Shown: positions 35,635 through 44,286 of the stretch, in pieces | How the letters are laid out: the number at the start of each line of letters is the position of its first letter | Numbering within the stretch: position 1 is the stretch's first letter | Source of the DNA: Ovoidimarina sediminis | GTDB lineage: Bacteria > Pseudomonadota > Alphaproteobacteria > Rhodobacterales > Rhodobacteraceae | Assembly: GCF_032586175.1 (NCBI RefSeq) | Contig: NZ_JAWHTE010000005.1 | Span: 62,001-126,000, forward strand | Direction of reading: 5' to 3' | Length of the DNA stretch: 64,000 nucleotides | Made by a program: the position numbers and the translations under genes | Notes under the pieces: model-generated | What the model saw: only the letters and a program-made list of their open reading frames with translations | Databases searched by the model: none | Told to the model about the DNA's origin: nothing

Positions 35635-36846
35635 TCAAACACGCTCGATCACCGTCGCCGCGCCCATGCCGCTCGCAACGCAGAGGGTGGCAAGACCTAT
35701 CTCCTTGTCGGATCGTTCCAATTCGTCCAAGAGCGTGCCCAGGATGATCGCCCCCGTGGCGCCCAGCGGGTGGCCCATAGCGATCGCGCCGCCATTAACG
35801 TTCACGGTTCCGTGATCGACATCGAAGGCCTGCATGAAGCGCAGAACGACCGAGGCAAAGGCCTCGTTCACCTCGAAGAGGTCGATATCGCCGATCGCCA
35901 TACCGGCATCCTTCAGGATCTTTTCGGTTACCGGCACGGGGCCGGTCAGCATGATCGTGGGATCGGTGCCGATCTTCGCTGTGGCGCGGATCCGCGCGCG
36001 CGCCTTCAGCCCGTGGGCTTCGCCGAATTCCTTCGATCCGATCAGGATCGCAGCGGCCCCGTCCACGATGCCCGACGAGTTGCCGGCATGGTGAATATGC
36101 TCGATCCGCTCCAGATGCGGGTATTTCATCATCGCGACCTTGTCGAAGCCGGGCATCACCTCGCCCATCTGCTTGAAGGCCGGGTCAAGCGATCCCAGCG
36201 CCTGCATGTCCGTGCCGGGGCGCATGTATTCGTCCCGCTCGAGGATCGGCAGGCCGTTCACGTCCCGCACAGTGACCACCGATTTCCCGAACCGCCCGTC
36301 CTCCCAGGCCGCGGCGGCCCGCGCCTGGCTCTCGACGGCATAGGCGTCGGCATCGTCCCGGGTAAAGCCATACTCGGTCGCGATGATATCCGCCGAGATG
36401 CCCTGAGGGACGAAATAAGTCTTCATCGCCAGAGATGGATCGACGGCGATCGCCGCCCCGTCCGACCCCATGGGCACCCGGCCCATCATCTCGACGCCGC
36501 CCGCGATATAGGCCCCGCCCGCGCCGCCCCGCACCTGGTTCGCGGCCATGTTCACGGCCTCGAGGCCGCTCGCGCAGAACCGGTTGATCGACACGCCCGG
36601 AATGCGCTCGTCGAGGTCCGAGGCCAACACGGCGGAGCGCGCAAGGCACCCGCCCTGTTCGCCGACCTGGGTCACGTTGCCCCAGATCAAGTCCTCCACC
36701 ACATGGCCGTCCAGGCCATTGCGATCCTTCACCGCGTTCAGCACTTCGGCGGAAAGGTGCAATGCGGTCACTTCGTGCAGGCTGCCGTCCTTGCGGCCCT
36801 TGCCGCGAGGGCTGCGCACGGCGTCGAAAATATAGGCGTCGGTCAT
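35635..36846 (-). CDS. fadA: Acetyl-CoA acyltransferase (thiolase)
   Basis: 403 residues from the ATG at 36846. The nucleophile Cys lies in INRFCASGLEAVN (about residue 91), the catalytic His in GGAIAMGHPLGATGA, and the second Cys in LCVASGMGAA near the C-terminus. It splits 3-ketoacyl-CoA in the last step of beta-oxidation. AAAGGA precedes the start, and only 14 bases separate it from the GST gene. Confidence 0.93.
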   Translation of the reverse strand: MTDAYIFDAVRSPRGKGRKDGSLHEVTALHLSAEVLNAVKDRNGLDGHVVEDLIWGNVTQVGEQGGCLARSAVLASDLDERIPGVSINRFCASGLEAVNMAANQVRGGAGGAYIAGGVEMMGRVPMGSDGAAIAVDPSLAMKTYFVPQGISADIIATEYGFTRDDADAYAVESQARAAAAWEDGRFGKSVVTVRDVNGLPILERDEYMRPGTDMQALGSLDPAFKQMGEVMPGFDKVAMMKYPHLERIEHIHHAGNSSGIVDGAAAILIGSKEFGEAHGLKARARIRATAKIGTDPTIMLTGPVPVTEKILKDAGMAIGDIDLFEVNEAFASVVLRFMQAFDVDHGTVNVNGGAIAMGHPLGATGAIILGTLLDELERSDKEIGLATLCVASGMGAATVIERV

Positions 36847-36860
36847 CGAAGGTCCTTTCG

Positions 36861-37499
36861 TCACGCCCGGTCCGAGGGGTGGCCGGGCATCAGGTCATAG
36901 GGGTGTTTCCAGCCGGGCACCGCTTCGATGCGGTTGAGCCAAGCGTCGATATGGGGCCAGTCGGCCCGATCGAACCCAAAGGGTTCGGGATAAAAGAGGT
37001 AGCCGCAGGCGCAGATATCGGCGGCGGTCATCCCATCGCCCACGATCCAGTCGCGGCCCTGAAGGTGGGTGTCGAGCGTCTTCAGCGCGGCCATAAGCCG
37101 GCCTTGCAGGAAACGGATCGCCTCCTGCGGGCGTTTCTCCTCGGGCAGGAAGTTCATCAGGAAGCGCACCACGCCCGCCTGACTGGACATCTTGTGGTTG
37201 TCCCAGAGGACCCACCGCAGAATTTCGTAGCGGTCTTCGGCGCGCCCGCCGAGCGGGCTGCCGGTCTTGTCGATCACGTATTGCTGGATCGCGCCCGACT
37301 GGGTCAGCATCAGGTCGCCGTCCTTGAGAACCGGGGCTTCGCCCATGGCATTCACTTTGCGCAGATACGCTTCGCTCCGCGCCTCGCCGCCAAAGAAATC
37401 GACGTAAACAGGGGCCCAGTCGACGCCCGACAGCTCCAGCGTCAGCGCGGCCTTGTAGCAGTTCCCGGATTCGCCGAAGCAATACAGCTGCATCGTCAT
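36861..37499 (-). CDS. Glutathione S-transferase family protein
   Basis: 212 residues from the ATG at 37499 (or 6 bases later). The thioredoxin-fold N-terminus has LYCFGESGNCYKAALTLEL and the cis-Pro region GEAPVLKDGDLMLTQSGAI; the all-helical C-terminus ends PHIDAWLNRIEAVPGWKHPY. Position between acyl-CoA dehydrogenase and thiolase genes suggests a role in detoxifying acyl or oxidised lipid products, but the substrate is not evident. Confidence 0.9.
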   Translation of the reverse strand: MTMQLYCFGESGNCYKAALTLELSGVDWAPVYVDFFGGEARSEAYLRKVNAMGEAPVLKDGDLMLTQSGAIQQYVIDKTGSPLGGRAEDRYEILRWVLWDNHKMSSQAGVVRFLMNFLPEEKRPQEAIRFLQGRLMAALKTLDTHLQGRDWIVGDGMTAADICACGYLFYPEPFGFDRADWPHIDAWLNRIEAVPGWKHPYDLMPGHPSDRA

Positions 37500-37524
37500 G
37501 ATCTGACCTCGCACGTCGGAAAAT

Positions 37525-37546
37525 GAGTATTTCTGCCAAAATGAAG
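37525..37546 (+). repeat. Dispersed-repeat tail, plus orientation
   Basis: GAGTATTTCTGCCAAAATGA followed by AG. It faces an inverted copy at 37666-37687; together they bracket most of the 232-base gap between the GST and acyl-CoA dehydrogenase genes. Confidence 0.75.
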
Positions 37547-37633
37547 GTGCCGTTCACGCCCCATTAAGGTTAACGCGCCAGAGAGGAAGATGCGGTACAG
37601 GCTGGAGAGCCGATGACCGCCCAAAGTGAAGGT

Positions 37634-37655
37634 CTCCCTGCCTGCTGGCAGGGAG
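37634..37655. terminator. Perfect 9-bp hairpin in the gst / acyl-CoA dehydrogenase gap
   Basis: CTCCCTGCC, loop TGCT, GGCAGGGAG. It lies about 77 bases after the acyl-CoA dehydrogenase stop on the minus strand. No T-run follows, so it may be a partial terminator or a processing hairpin that lowers downstream expression. Confidence 0.5.
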
Positions 37656-37665
37656 GCTGCCGCCG

Positions 37666-37687
37666 CTTCATTTTGGCGCAAATACTC
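37666..37687 (-). repeat. Dispersed-repeat tail, inverted copy
   Basis: CTTCATTTTGGCGCAAATACTC, the reverse of the copy at 37525-37546. Just beyond lies a GC-rich imperfect palindrome (ACCGCCCGAAGGGCGGT). Confidence 0.75.
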
Positions 37688-37731
37688 GCGCCGCAGGCAA
37701 CCGCCCGAAGGGCGGTATCGGCGCGCTCCGC

Positions 37732-38871
37732 TCACAGTGATCTCCCGATCAGTTCCTTCATGATCTCGTTCGTGCCGCCATAGATCCGCTGTACGCGCCC
37801 GTCGGCCCACATCGGCCCGATGTCGTATTCGGCCATGAAACCGTAGCCGCCATGCATTTGCAGGCAGGCGTCCAGCACCTCCATCATCGTGTCGGTGATC
37901 CAGTATTTCGCCATCGCCGCCTCTTCGACGCTGAGCACGCCATCGAGGTGCTTCGAGATGCACTGGTCGAGGAAGGCGCGCGCCACGGTTGTCTTCGTCT
38001 TGGCCTCGGCAATGGTGTGCCGCACGACCTGGTGCTTCAGGATCGGCACCCCGAAAGCTTCCCGTTCCTTGGCATAGGCCACCGTGCGTTCCACCGCGCC
38101 CTCCATCGCGCCCACCGCGCCACAGGCGATGATCAGCCGCTCCTGGGGCAATTGCTGCATCATCTGGTAAAAGCCCTGGCCTTCGGCCGCGCCCAGAAGG
38201 TTCTCGGGCGGCACTTCGACATTGTCGAAGAACAGCTCCGAGGTGTCAGCGGCGTGAAGCCCGATCTTCTTGAGGTTCCGGCCGCGTTTGAATCCCTCGG
38301 CCCCCTCGGTTTCCACCACCAGAAGCGAGGTGCCCTTGGCCCCCGCCGACGGATCGGTCTTGCAGGCCACCACGATCAGGTCCGCATGCTGCCCGTTGGT
38401 GATGAAGATCTTGGATCCCGACAGGCGATAGGCATTTCCGTCCTTCACCGCGCGGGTCTTGATCGCCTGCACGTCCGATCCCGCGCCGGGCTCGGTCATC
38501 GCCAGCGCGCCCACCATCTCGCCCGTCGCCATCTTCGGCAGCCAGCGCACCTTCTGCTCGTCCGAGCCATAGGCGAGGATGTAATGTGCCACGATCCCCG
38601 AATGGATCCCGTGGCCCCAGGATGCGAGGTTCGCACGCGCCCCTTCGATCAGGATCGCCGCCTCATGCCCAAAATCGCCGCCCGCGCCGCCGTATTCCTC
38701 GGGCACCGACGGAAGCAAAAGGCCAAGCTCCCCGGCCTGCGTCCAGGTCTCCTTGTCCATCTCGCCCTGCTCGGCCCAGCGCGCGAAATGCGGGGCCCAC
38801 TCGTTCGTGATGAACTCCCGCGTCATATCGGCGAGCATCCTGTGCTCGTCGGTCATCCAGCCTGTCGTCAT
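37732..38871 (-). CDS. Acyl-CoA dehydrogenase, LCAD/IVD-like
   Basis: 379 residues. Signature ALAMTEPGAGSDVQAIKT (about 122-139) and the C-terminal QRIYGGTNEIMKELIGRSL. The MCAD catalytic Glu position is Gly here (YGGT), while a Glu lies in LPQERLIIAC at residue 244, as in long-chain and isovaleryl dehydrogenases. So it should accept long or branched acyl-CoA. FAD enzyme feeding ETF. Part of the fatty-acid run. Confidence 0.92.
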   Translation of the reverse strand: MTTGWMTDEHRMLADMTREFITNEWAPHFARWAEQGEMDKETWTQAGELGLLLPSVPEEYGGAGGDFGHEAAILIEGARANLASWGHGIHSGIVAHYILAYGSDEQKVRWLPKMATGEMVGALAMTEPGAGSDVQAIKTRAVKDGNAYRLSGSKIFITNGQHADLIVVACKTDPSAGAKGTSLLVVETEGAEGFKRGRNLKKIGLHAADTSELFFDNVEVPPENLLGAAEGQGFYQMMQQLPQERLIIACGAVGAMEGAVERTVAYAKEREAFGVPILKHQVVRHTIAEAKTKTTVARAFLDQCISKHLDGVLSVEEAAMAKYWITDTMMEVLDACLQMHGGYGFMAEYDIGPMWADGRVQRIYGGTNEIMKELIGRSL

Positions 38872-38892
38872 GTGTCCCTCCCGAAACGGGCC

Positions 38893-39105
38893 TCAGCGCT
38901 TTCGCGCATCCAGCTCGCTGTTGAAGATCCTGAGCCGCGCTCCGAGGTTCTCGTCATCCATGATCGAGTCGAAATTCTCGAAGATGAACGACAGCGCCTC
39001 GCCTTCGTCGAGCCCCGCCTCCTGCGCAAACCGCCGGAGTCGGCGATAGCCGTCCTCGGTCATTGCGCAGGGAAAACGGCGGGTCAGGCGGAAACGCTTG
39101 GGCAT
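38893..39105 (-). CDS. Small ribbon-helix-helix-like protein
   Basis: 70 residues. RRFPCAMTEDGYRRLRRFAQ followed by EAGLDEGEALSFIFENFDSI reads like the strand-helix-turn-helix of an RHH (Arc/CopG/MetJ) domain: a basic strand, then two helices with a Gly turn. It sits between the two acyl-CoA dehydrogenase genes, with gaps of about 20 bases on both sides, so it is co-transcribed. The DNA-binding role is my inference; it could also be a small assembly factor. Confidence 0.65.
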   Translation of the reverse strand: MPKRFRLTRRFPCAMTEDGYRRLRRFAQEAGLDEGEALSFIFENFDSIMDDENLGARLRIFNSELDARKR

Positions 39106-39128
39106 TGGCTTCAGGATCCTCGTTGTCT

Positions 39129-40907
39129 TCAGAAATTGGCGGCTTCCAGCGTCATCACCGGCTCCGCGCCGGACTGGATGCGCGCCAGATGCAGCGCGGT
39201 CGCCGGAAGCTGCCGCTTCATGTAATAGCGGCCCGTCGCCAGTTTCGCCTCGTAGAACTCGCGATCCGACGCACCCGCATCAATCGCGGCCTGCGCGGCA
39301 ATGGCCATTTTCGACCACATGAGCCCCAGGCAGACATGCCCGAAGAGGTGCATGAAGTCGTAGGATCCCGACAGCGCCGCATTCGGGTTTTTCATGCCTT
39401 CGGCCATGAAGAACATACCGGCGGCCTGAAGATCCTTAGACGCCGCCTTCAGGGGCTCGAGGAAATCGGCCTTAAGCGCGGCATTCTCCTCGTTTGCCTT
39501 CAGATGCGCCTTCACCAGCTCGAAGAAGCCCATGATCGGCTTCCCGCCGTTCATCGGCAGCTTCCGCGCCACGAGGTCAAGCGACTGAACGCCGTTCGTG
39601 CCTTCATAGATCATCGCGATCCGCGCATCGCGCACGAACTGCTCGAGCCCCCATTCCTGGGTGAAGCCCGATCCGCCCAGCGTCTGCTGCGCCAGAACCG
39701 TGGTGTCGAAGCCCTTGTCGGTCAGGAAGCCCTTGAGCACGGGCGTCAGCAGCGAGATCAGGCCATCGGCCTCGGCATCCCCGTTCCGGTGCGCCCGGTC
39801 GATGACGGTGGCGCCCCACAGCGCGAAGGCGCGGGCCCCTTCGACAAAGCTCTTCTGGTCCAGCAGGTTCCGCCGCACATCGGGGTGCACGATGATCGGA
39901 TCGGCCGGGCCGTTCGGGTTCTTTGTGCCGGTCACGTCGCGGCCCTGAAGCCGGTCCTGCGCGAAGCCAAGCGCGTTCTGATAGGCGACCGAGGCCTGGG
40001 CAAAGCCCTGCATCCCGACCAGGAGACGCGCTTCGTTCATCATCGTGAACATCGCGCGCATACCCTTGTGCATCTCGCCGATCAGAAAGCCGGTCGCCCC
40101 GTCATAGTTCATCACGCAGGTGGCGTTGCCGTGAATTCCCATCTTCTCTTCAAGCCCGCCGCAGGACAGGCTGTTGCGTTCGCCAAGGCTGCCGTCCTCG
40201 TTCACCAGGAACTTCGGCACGATGAAAAGCGAGATGCCCTTGATCCCCTCGGGGCCGCCCGGAATGCGGGCGAGGACGAGGTGGATGATGTTGTCCGACA
40301 TGTCGTGCTCGCCGGCCGAGATCCAGATTTTCTGCCCGGTGATGCGGTAAGTGCCGTCCTCCTGCGGTTCCGCCTTCGTGCGGATCAGGCCCAGATCGGT
40401 GCCGCATTGCGGCTCGGTCAGGTTCATCGTTCCGGTCCAGGTGCCCGCGGCCATGTTCGGCAGATAGGTCTCTTTCTGTGCGTCCGAGCCATGGGCGTGG
40501 ATCGCTGACATCGCACCGTGGGTCAGGCCCGAATACATCTGGAACGCCATGTTGGCCGACGAGAAGTATTCGCCCGTCGCAAGGTTCATCACAACCGGCA
40601 TCCCCTGGCCGCCATAGGCGGGATCGGCGTCGAGCGCTGTCCAGCCGCCCTCGCACATCGTCTCGTAGGCCGCCTTGAATCCCTCGGGCGTCCGCACCAC
40701 GCCATTTTCCAGCGAACATCCCTGCGCATCTCCCACCTTGTTCAAGGGGTGCAGCACCTCCGCGGCCACCTTGCCCGCCTCTTCCAGAACGGCCTTGGTG
40801 AAGTCGGCGTCAAGCTCGTCATAGCCGGGGATATCCATCGCCTGCACGTTCAGCATTTCCTGCAGGATGAACTGGGTGTCTTTGACGGGGGCGGTATAGG
40901 TCGTCAT
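39129..40907 (-). CDS. Large acyl-CoA dehydrogenase with C-terminal extension (FadE/DmdC type)
   Basis: 592 residues: acyl-CoA dehydrogenase core (about 30-450) with GTMNLTEPQCGTDLGLIRTK and MIYEGTNGVQSLDLVARKLP (catalytic Glu of YEGT kept), plus the C-terminal domain found in this long subfamily. Roseobacter DmdC, which acts on 3-methylmercaptopropionyl-CoA in DMSP breakdown, belongs to the same subfamily; sequence alone here does not separate it from fatty acyl-CoA use. The neighbours favour beta-oxidation. Confidence 0.9.
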   Translation of the reverse strand: MTTYTAPVKDTQFILQEMLNVQAMDIPGYDELDADFTKAVLEEAGKVAAEVLHPLNKVGDAQGCSLENGVVRTPEGFKAAYETMCEGGWTALDADPAYGGQGMPVVMNLATGEYFSSANMAFQMYSGLTHGAMSAIHAHGSDAQKETYLPNMAAGTWTGTMNLTEPQCGTDLGLIRTKAEPQEDGTYRITGQKIWISAGEHDMSDNIIHLVLARIPGGPEGIKGISLFIVPKFLVNEDGSLGERNSLSCGGLEEKMGIHGNATCVMNYDGATGFLIGEMHKGMRAMFTMMNEARLLVGMQGFAQASVAYQNALGFAQDRLQGRDVTGTKNPNGPADPIIVHPDVRRNLLDQKSFVEGARAFALWGATVIDRAHRNGDAEADGLISLLTPVLKGFLTDKGFDTTVLAQQTLGGSGFTQEWGLEQFVRDARIAMIYEGTNGVQSLDLVARKLPMNGGKPIMGFFELVKAHLKANEENAALKADFLEPLKAASKDLQAAGMFFMAEGMKNPNAALSGSYDFMHLFGHVCLGLMWSKMAIAAQAAIDAGASDREFYEAKLATGRYYMKRQLPATALHLARIQSGAEPVMTLEAANF

Positions 40908-40934
40908 ATCGGGGGACTCCTGGGAAAAGACTGG

Positions 40935-41348
40935 TTATTCGGCGGCGCGCTGGCCGGTCTGGAGAGAGGCGATCATCTCTTCGCCCCACTTCAGCTGTTC
41001 CTTCAGCTCGTCGATGGCCTGGTTCAGCTCGTCGCGCTGGCTGACCATCGCGGTCAGGCGGTCCTGCGCGATCCTGTAGGTTTCGGTCAGCTGGGTCAGT
41101 TGCTGGTCGCCGGCATCGTAGAGGTTCAGGAGCTGGCGGATATCTTCGAGGCTGAACCCAAAGCGCTTGCCGCGCAGGATCAGCTTGAGCCGCGCGCGGT
41201 CACGCCGGGTGAACAGCCGCTTGGTGCCTTCGCGGATTGGGAAAAGCAGTTCTTTCGATTCGTAGAAGCGAAGCGTGCGCGGCGTCACGTCGTACGCGTC
41301 GCACATTTCACGGATCGTCATTACAGGTTCGTCGGTCACGGGTCTCAT
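40935..41348 (-). CDS. MerR-family regulator heading the fatty-acid run
   Basis: 137 residues. Winged HTH: MTIREMCDAYDVTPRTLRFY then ESKELLFPIREGTKRLFTRR (residues about 10-50), followed by a long coiled coil (about 85-125). No metal-binding Cys at the C-terminus, so it should sense an organic ligand, as LiuR-type MerR proteins do for acyl-CoA catabolism. It is first in the minus-strand run and follows a palindrome at 41407-41420. The gene at 41501 is a close paralogue. Confidence 0.88.
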   Translation of the reverse strand: MRPVTDEPVMTIREMCDAYDVTPRTLRFYESKELLFPIREGTKRLFTRRDRARLKLILRGKRFGFSLEDIRQLLNLYDAGDQQLTQLTETYRIAQDRLTAMVSQRDELNQAIDELKEQLKWGEEMIASLQTGQRAAE

Positions 41349-41406
41349 CCTCGCAATGTCGGTTGCGGCGACATGCGCTTCTCGGACCCCACCTTACAAG
41401 AATGCT

Positions 41407-41437
41407 TTACGTTTACGTAATCACAACGTCGCGTCAA
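41407..41437 (-). promoter_or_regulatory. Putative MerR/LiuR-type operator and promoter
   Basis: TTACGT-TT-ACGTAA (41407-41420) is a 6-bp-arm dyad. From memory it resembles the operator of LiuR, the MerR regulator of branched-chain/fatty acid genes in proteobacteria. On the minus strand a TTGACG (41437-41432) sits 11 bases upstream, as a -35 element would, so the dyad overlaps the promoter. It lies 59 bases before the MerR start. Confidence 0.5.
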
Positions 41438-41500
41438 TTTCGTGATTGAGAGCGATCCTGTCCCTGACGCAGGGTCACGACGCAAAAATCTTTCGCGATC

Positions 41501-41875
41501 TCAGGCTTTGTCCACGAGGCCCTGGGTTTCGGCTCGAAGGGCATTCAGATCGTCGATTGTCTGGTCGAGTCGCGCGCGCTCCTCGGCCAGCACATCAAGC
41601 TGACGGTCGGCCAGTCGCAAGAATTCCTCGAACTGCGCCTTCGATCCCTTCTCTTCATAGAGAAGAAGCCACTGGCGAATTTCCTCTAGGCTGAAACCGA
41701 ACCTGCGGCCCCGCAGGATCAGCGTCATCCGCGCAGTCTCCCGCGGGCTGTAAAATCGCGACCGGCCCTCGCGGTCCGGGCTCAGAAGTTCGATATACTC
41801 GTAATACCGCAGGGTTCGCGGCGTCACGTCGAACTTCGCGCACATTTCCTTGAATGTCAGACGCTCATCGGACAT
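41501..41875 (-). CDS. Second MerR-family regulator, paralogue of the neighbour
   Basis: 124 residues from the ATG at 41875, set by GGAGG four bases before it. HTH: LTFKEMCAKFDVTPRTLRYY, then YIELLSPDREGRSRFYSPRE and LRGRRFGFSLEEIRQWL; coiled coil to about 115. The two MerR proteins share most of the DNA-recognition region, so they may bind similar sites. Whether it is in one transcript with the first MerR is unclear: a 152-base gap with a promoter-like site separates them. Confidence 0.87.
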   Translation of the reverse strand: MSDERLTFKEMCAKFDVTPRTLRYYEYIELLSPDREGRSRFYSPRETARMTLILRGRRFGFSLEEIRQWLLLYEEKGSKAQFEEFLRLADRQLDVLAEERARLDQTIDDLNALRAETQGLVDKA

Positions 41876-42007
41876 CGCTCCTCCACACATGTCCATTTAT
41901 ACGCCAGCGCCCCAACACTGCAATCCGGCGAATGGTTCAATTCACGCTTGCGGGAGCGGGGGGGCGCCGACATAACGGCGGCGAATTCGGAAAAGGTGTC
42001 AGAACCG

Positions 42008-42442
42008 ATGGCCGATCCCCGTGTCGAGGCCACGCGCCAGTTCATAACCGCTTTGCCCCATTGCCGCGCGCTGGGAATGCGCCTCGTCGACGTGGGCGAC
42101 GGGAAGGCGGTGATCGAAATGCCCTATGACGCCCGCTTCGTCGGCGATCCCTCGACGGGGGTGATCCATGGCGGCGCGGTCTCGGCGCTGATGGATACCT
42201 GCGGCGGAGCGGCGGTGATGAGCCACCCGAAAAGCCCCTCTGTGACGGCCACCCTCGATCTTCGAATCGATTACATGCGCGCGGCCACTCCGGGCCAGAC
42301 GATCCGGGCCGAGGCCACCTGCTATCACATCACGCGCTCGGTCTCCTTCGTGCGCGCGGTCGCGATGGACGACGACGGCGACAACCCGGTTGCCACGGCC
42401 ACCGGCGCCTTCACCATCGAATCCAAGCGGGCCCGCGCATGA
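42008..42442 (+). CDS. PaaI-family hotdog thioesterase 1
   Basis: 144 residues from the ATG at 42008; an in-frame ATG at 41948 is less protein-like. The hotdog motif STGVIHGGAVSALMDTCGGA (about 49-68) carries the catalytic Asp, followed by TATLDLRIDYMRAATPGQTI. Such enzymes hydrolyse acyl-CoA thioesters, fitting the fatty-acid genes nearby, though it is divergent from them. Overlaps the next thioesterase by ATGA. Confidence 0.88.
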   Translation: MADPRVEATRQFITALPHCRALGMRLVDVGDGKAVIEMPYDARFVGDPSTGVIHGGAVSALMDTCGGAAVMSHPKSPSVTATLDLRIDYMRAATPGQTIRAEATCYHITRSVSFVRAVAMDDDGDNPVATATGAFTIESKRARA

Positions 42443-42960
42443 GACGCCAGCGCCCCGAACCCGTCCAGGTCGTCAAACAGCGTCGCGACAGCGCGCTTCG
42501 CGCGCTCGTCGAAGGCGTGCCCTACATCACCTATCTCGGCATCCGCTTCGAACGCCGCGGGGACGAGCTGACGGCGCTTCTGCCCTTCGACGAAAAACTG
42601 ATCGGCAACCCGATGCTGCCCGCCATCCACGGCGGGGTGACGGCGGCCTTCCTCGAAACCACTGCGATCATCGAACTCAGCTGGTCGATGCTCTGGGACG
42701 ACATCGAGAGCGGGCGGATCGACGCCGAAAGCCTAAGCCCCGACACGCTCCCCCGGCTGCCGAAGACGATCGATTTTACCGTCGATTACCTGCGCTCGGG
42801 TTTGCCACGCGACGCCTATGCACGCGCAAGGGTGAACCGCTCCGGCCGCCGCTATGCCTCCGTGCATGTCGAGGCCTGGCAGGACAATCGCAGCCGTCTC
42901 TTCGCCCAGGCGACGGGGCATTTCCTGATGCCGCCCCGCGACACGCCCTCCGATGCCTGA
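42439..42960 (+). CDS. PaaI-family hotdog thioesterase 2
   Basis: 173 residues. Hotdog core LPAIHGGVTAAFLETTAIIE (about 56-75) has Glu where the first thioesterase has Asp; a longer loop rich in acidic residues follows (WDDIESGRIDAESLSPD). The strand KTIDFTVDYLRSGLPRDAYA matches the family. A tandem, diverged pair with distinct active-site residues suggests two substrates or a heteromer. Its last 8 bases overlap the MATE gene. Confidence 0.85.
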   Translation: MRRQRPEPVQVVKQRRDSALRALVEGVPYITYLGIRFERRGDELTALLPFDEKLIGNPMLPAIHGGVTAAFLETTAIIELSWSMLWDDIESGRIDAESLSPDTLPRLPKTIDFTVDYLRSGLPRDAYARARVNRSGRRYASVHVEAWQDNRSRLFAQATGHFLMPPRDTPSDA

Positions 42961-44272
42961 AACGGCGCTGCGGCCGCTCACCCACGGCCGCATCCTTAAG
43001 ATCGCGGGCCCCATCGTCCTGTCGAATGCCACCGTGCCTATTCTCGGCATCGTCGATACCGGCGTGGTGGGCCAGATGGGCGAGGCGGTGCCGATCGGCG
43101 CGGTCGGCATCGGTGCCATCATCCTTTCGGCGATCTACTGGATCTTCGGTTTTCTGCGGATGGGTACGGTGGGGCTCACCGCCCAGGCCATCGGCGCGGG
43201 CGATCAGGCCGAGGCCGACGCGCTTCTGACCCGCGCGCTCATGATCGGGGGTGCGGCCGGCCTCGTGCTCATCCTCCTCCAGATCCCGATCTTTGCGGGC
43301 GCCTTCCTCGTTGCCCCCGCAAGCGCCGGGGTCGAGGCGCTTGCCCGCGATTACATGGCGATCCGCGTCTGGTCTGCGCCCGCGGCCATCGCGATCTTCG
43401 GCATCACGGGTTGGCTCATCGCGCGCGAACGCACGACGCAAGTTCTCGTCCTGCAACTCTGGATGAACGGGATCAACATCGTCCTCGATCTCTGGTTCGT
43501 TCTCGGCCTTGACTGGGGGGTGGAGGGTGTGGCCATCGCCACCTTCATCGCCGAATGGACGGCGCTGGGCCTCGGTCTCTGGCTGTGCCGCGGGCCGTTC
43601 CAGCGGCCCGACTGGCGCAACTGGGGCCGGGTTTTCGATGCAGGGCAGCTCAGGCGCATGGCCACGGTGAACACCGATATCCTGATTCGCTCGGTTCTGC
43701 TCGAGGCGATCTTCGTGTCGTTTCTGTTTCTCGGTTCCGATCTGGGTGATGTGCCGCTTGCGGCGAACCAGGTGCTTTTGCAATTCCTTCACGTCACGGC
43801 CTACGCCATGGATGGCTTTGCCTTCGCCGCCGAAGCGCTGGTGGGCCAGGCGGCGGGGGCCCGTGCCGTCGGCGCGCTACGCCGCAGCGCTCTGATGACA
43901 AGCCTCTGGGGCGCGGGCACCGTGATCGTCCTGTCGGCGGTTGTGGCCCTTTTCGGATCTTCCCTCATCGATCTGATGACCACGGCGCCGGGCGTGCGGG
44001 CCGAGGCGCGGCTCTATCTGCCCTACATGGTGCTCGCGCCGATTCTGGGCTGCGCGGCCTGGATGCTCGACGGCATCTTCGTCGGGGCCACCCGCACGCG
44101 CGACATGCGCAACATGATGATCCTGTCGGTGCTGGTCTATGGCGTTGCCGTGCTGGCCCTCGTCCCGACCTTCGGCAATCACGGTCTCTGGATCGCGCTT
44201 CTGATCTCCTTTGCGGCCCGCGGCATCACACTCGCATCGCGCTACCCGCGCCTCGAAGCCGCGCTGCGCTAG
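42953..44272 (+). CDS. MATE-family efflux transporter
   Basis: 439 residues with 12 membrane segments in two similar halves. The first has ILKIAGPIVLSNATVPILG and IVDTGVVGQMG; the second starts near MATVNTDILIRSVLLEA. This is the DinF-like branch of MATE proton- or sodium-driven exporters. The 8-base overlap with the thioesterase gene suggests coupled expression. The substrate is unknown. Confidence 0.9.
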   Translation: MPETALRPLTHGRILKIAGPIVLSNATVPILGIVDTGVVGQMGEAVPIGAVGIGAIILSAIYWIFGFLRMGTVGLTAQAIGAGDQAEADALLTRALMIGGAAGLVLILLQIPIFAGAFLVAPASAGVEALARDYMAIRVWSAPAAIAIFGITGWLIARERTTQVLVLQLWMNGINIVLDLWFVLGLDWGVEGVAIATFIAEWTALGLGLWLCRGPFQRPDWRNWGRVFDAGQLRRMATVNTDILIRSVLLEAIFVSFLFLGSDLGDVPLAANQVLLQFLHVTAYAMDGFAFAAEALVGQAAGARAVGALRRSALMTSLWGAGTVIVLSAVVALFGSSLIDLMTTAPGVRAEARLYLPYMVLAPILGCAAWMLDGIFVGATRTRDMRNMMILSVLVYGVAVLALVPTFGNHGLWIALLISFAARGITLASRYPRLEAALR

Positions 44273-44286
44273 GCCCGTGCTGGCAG

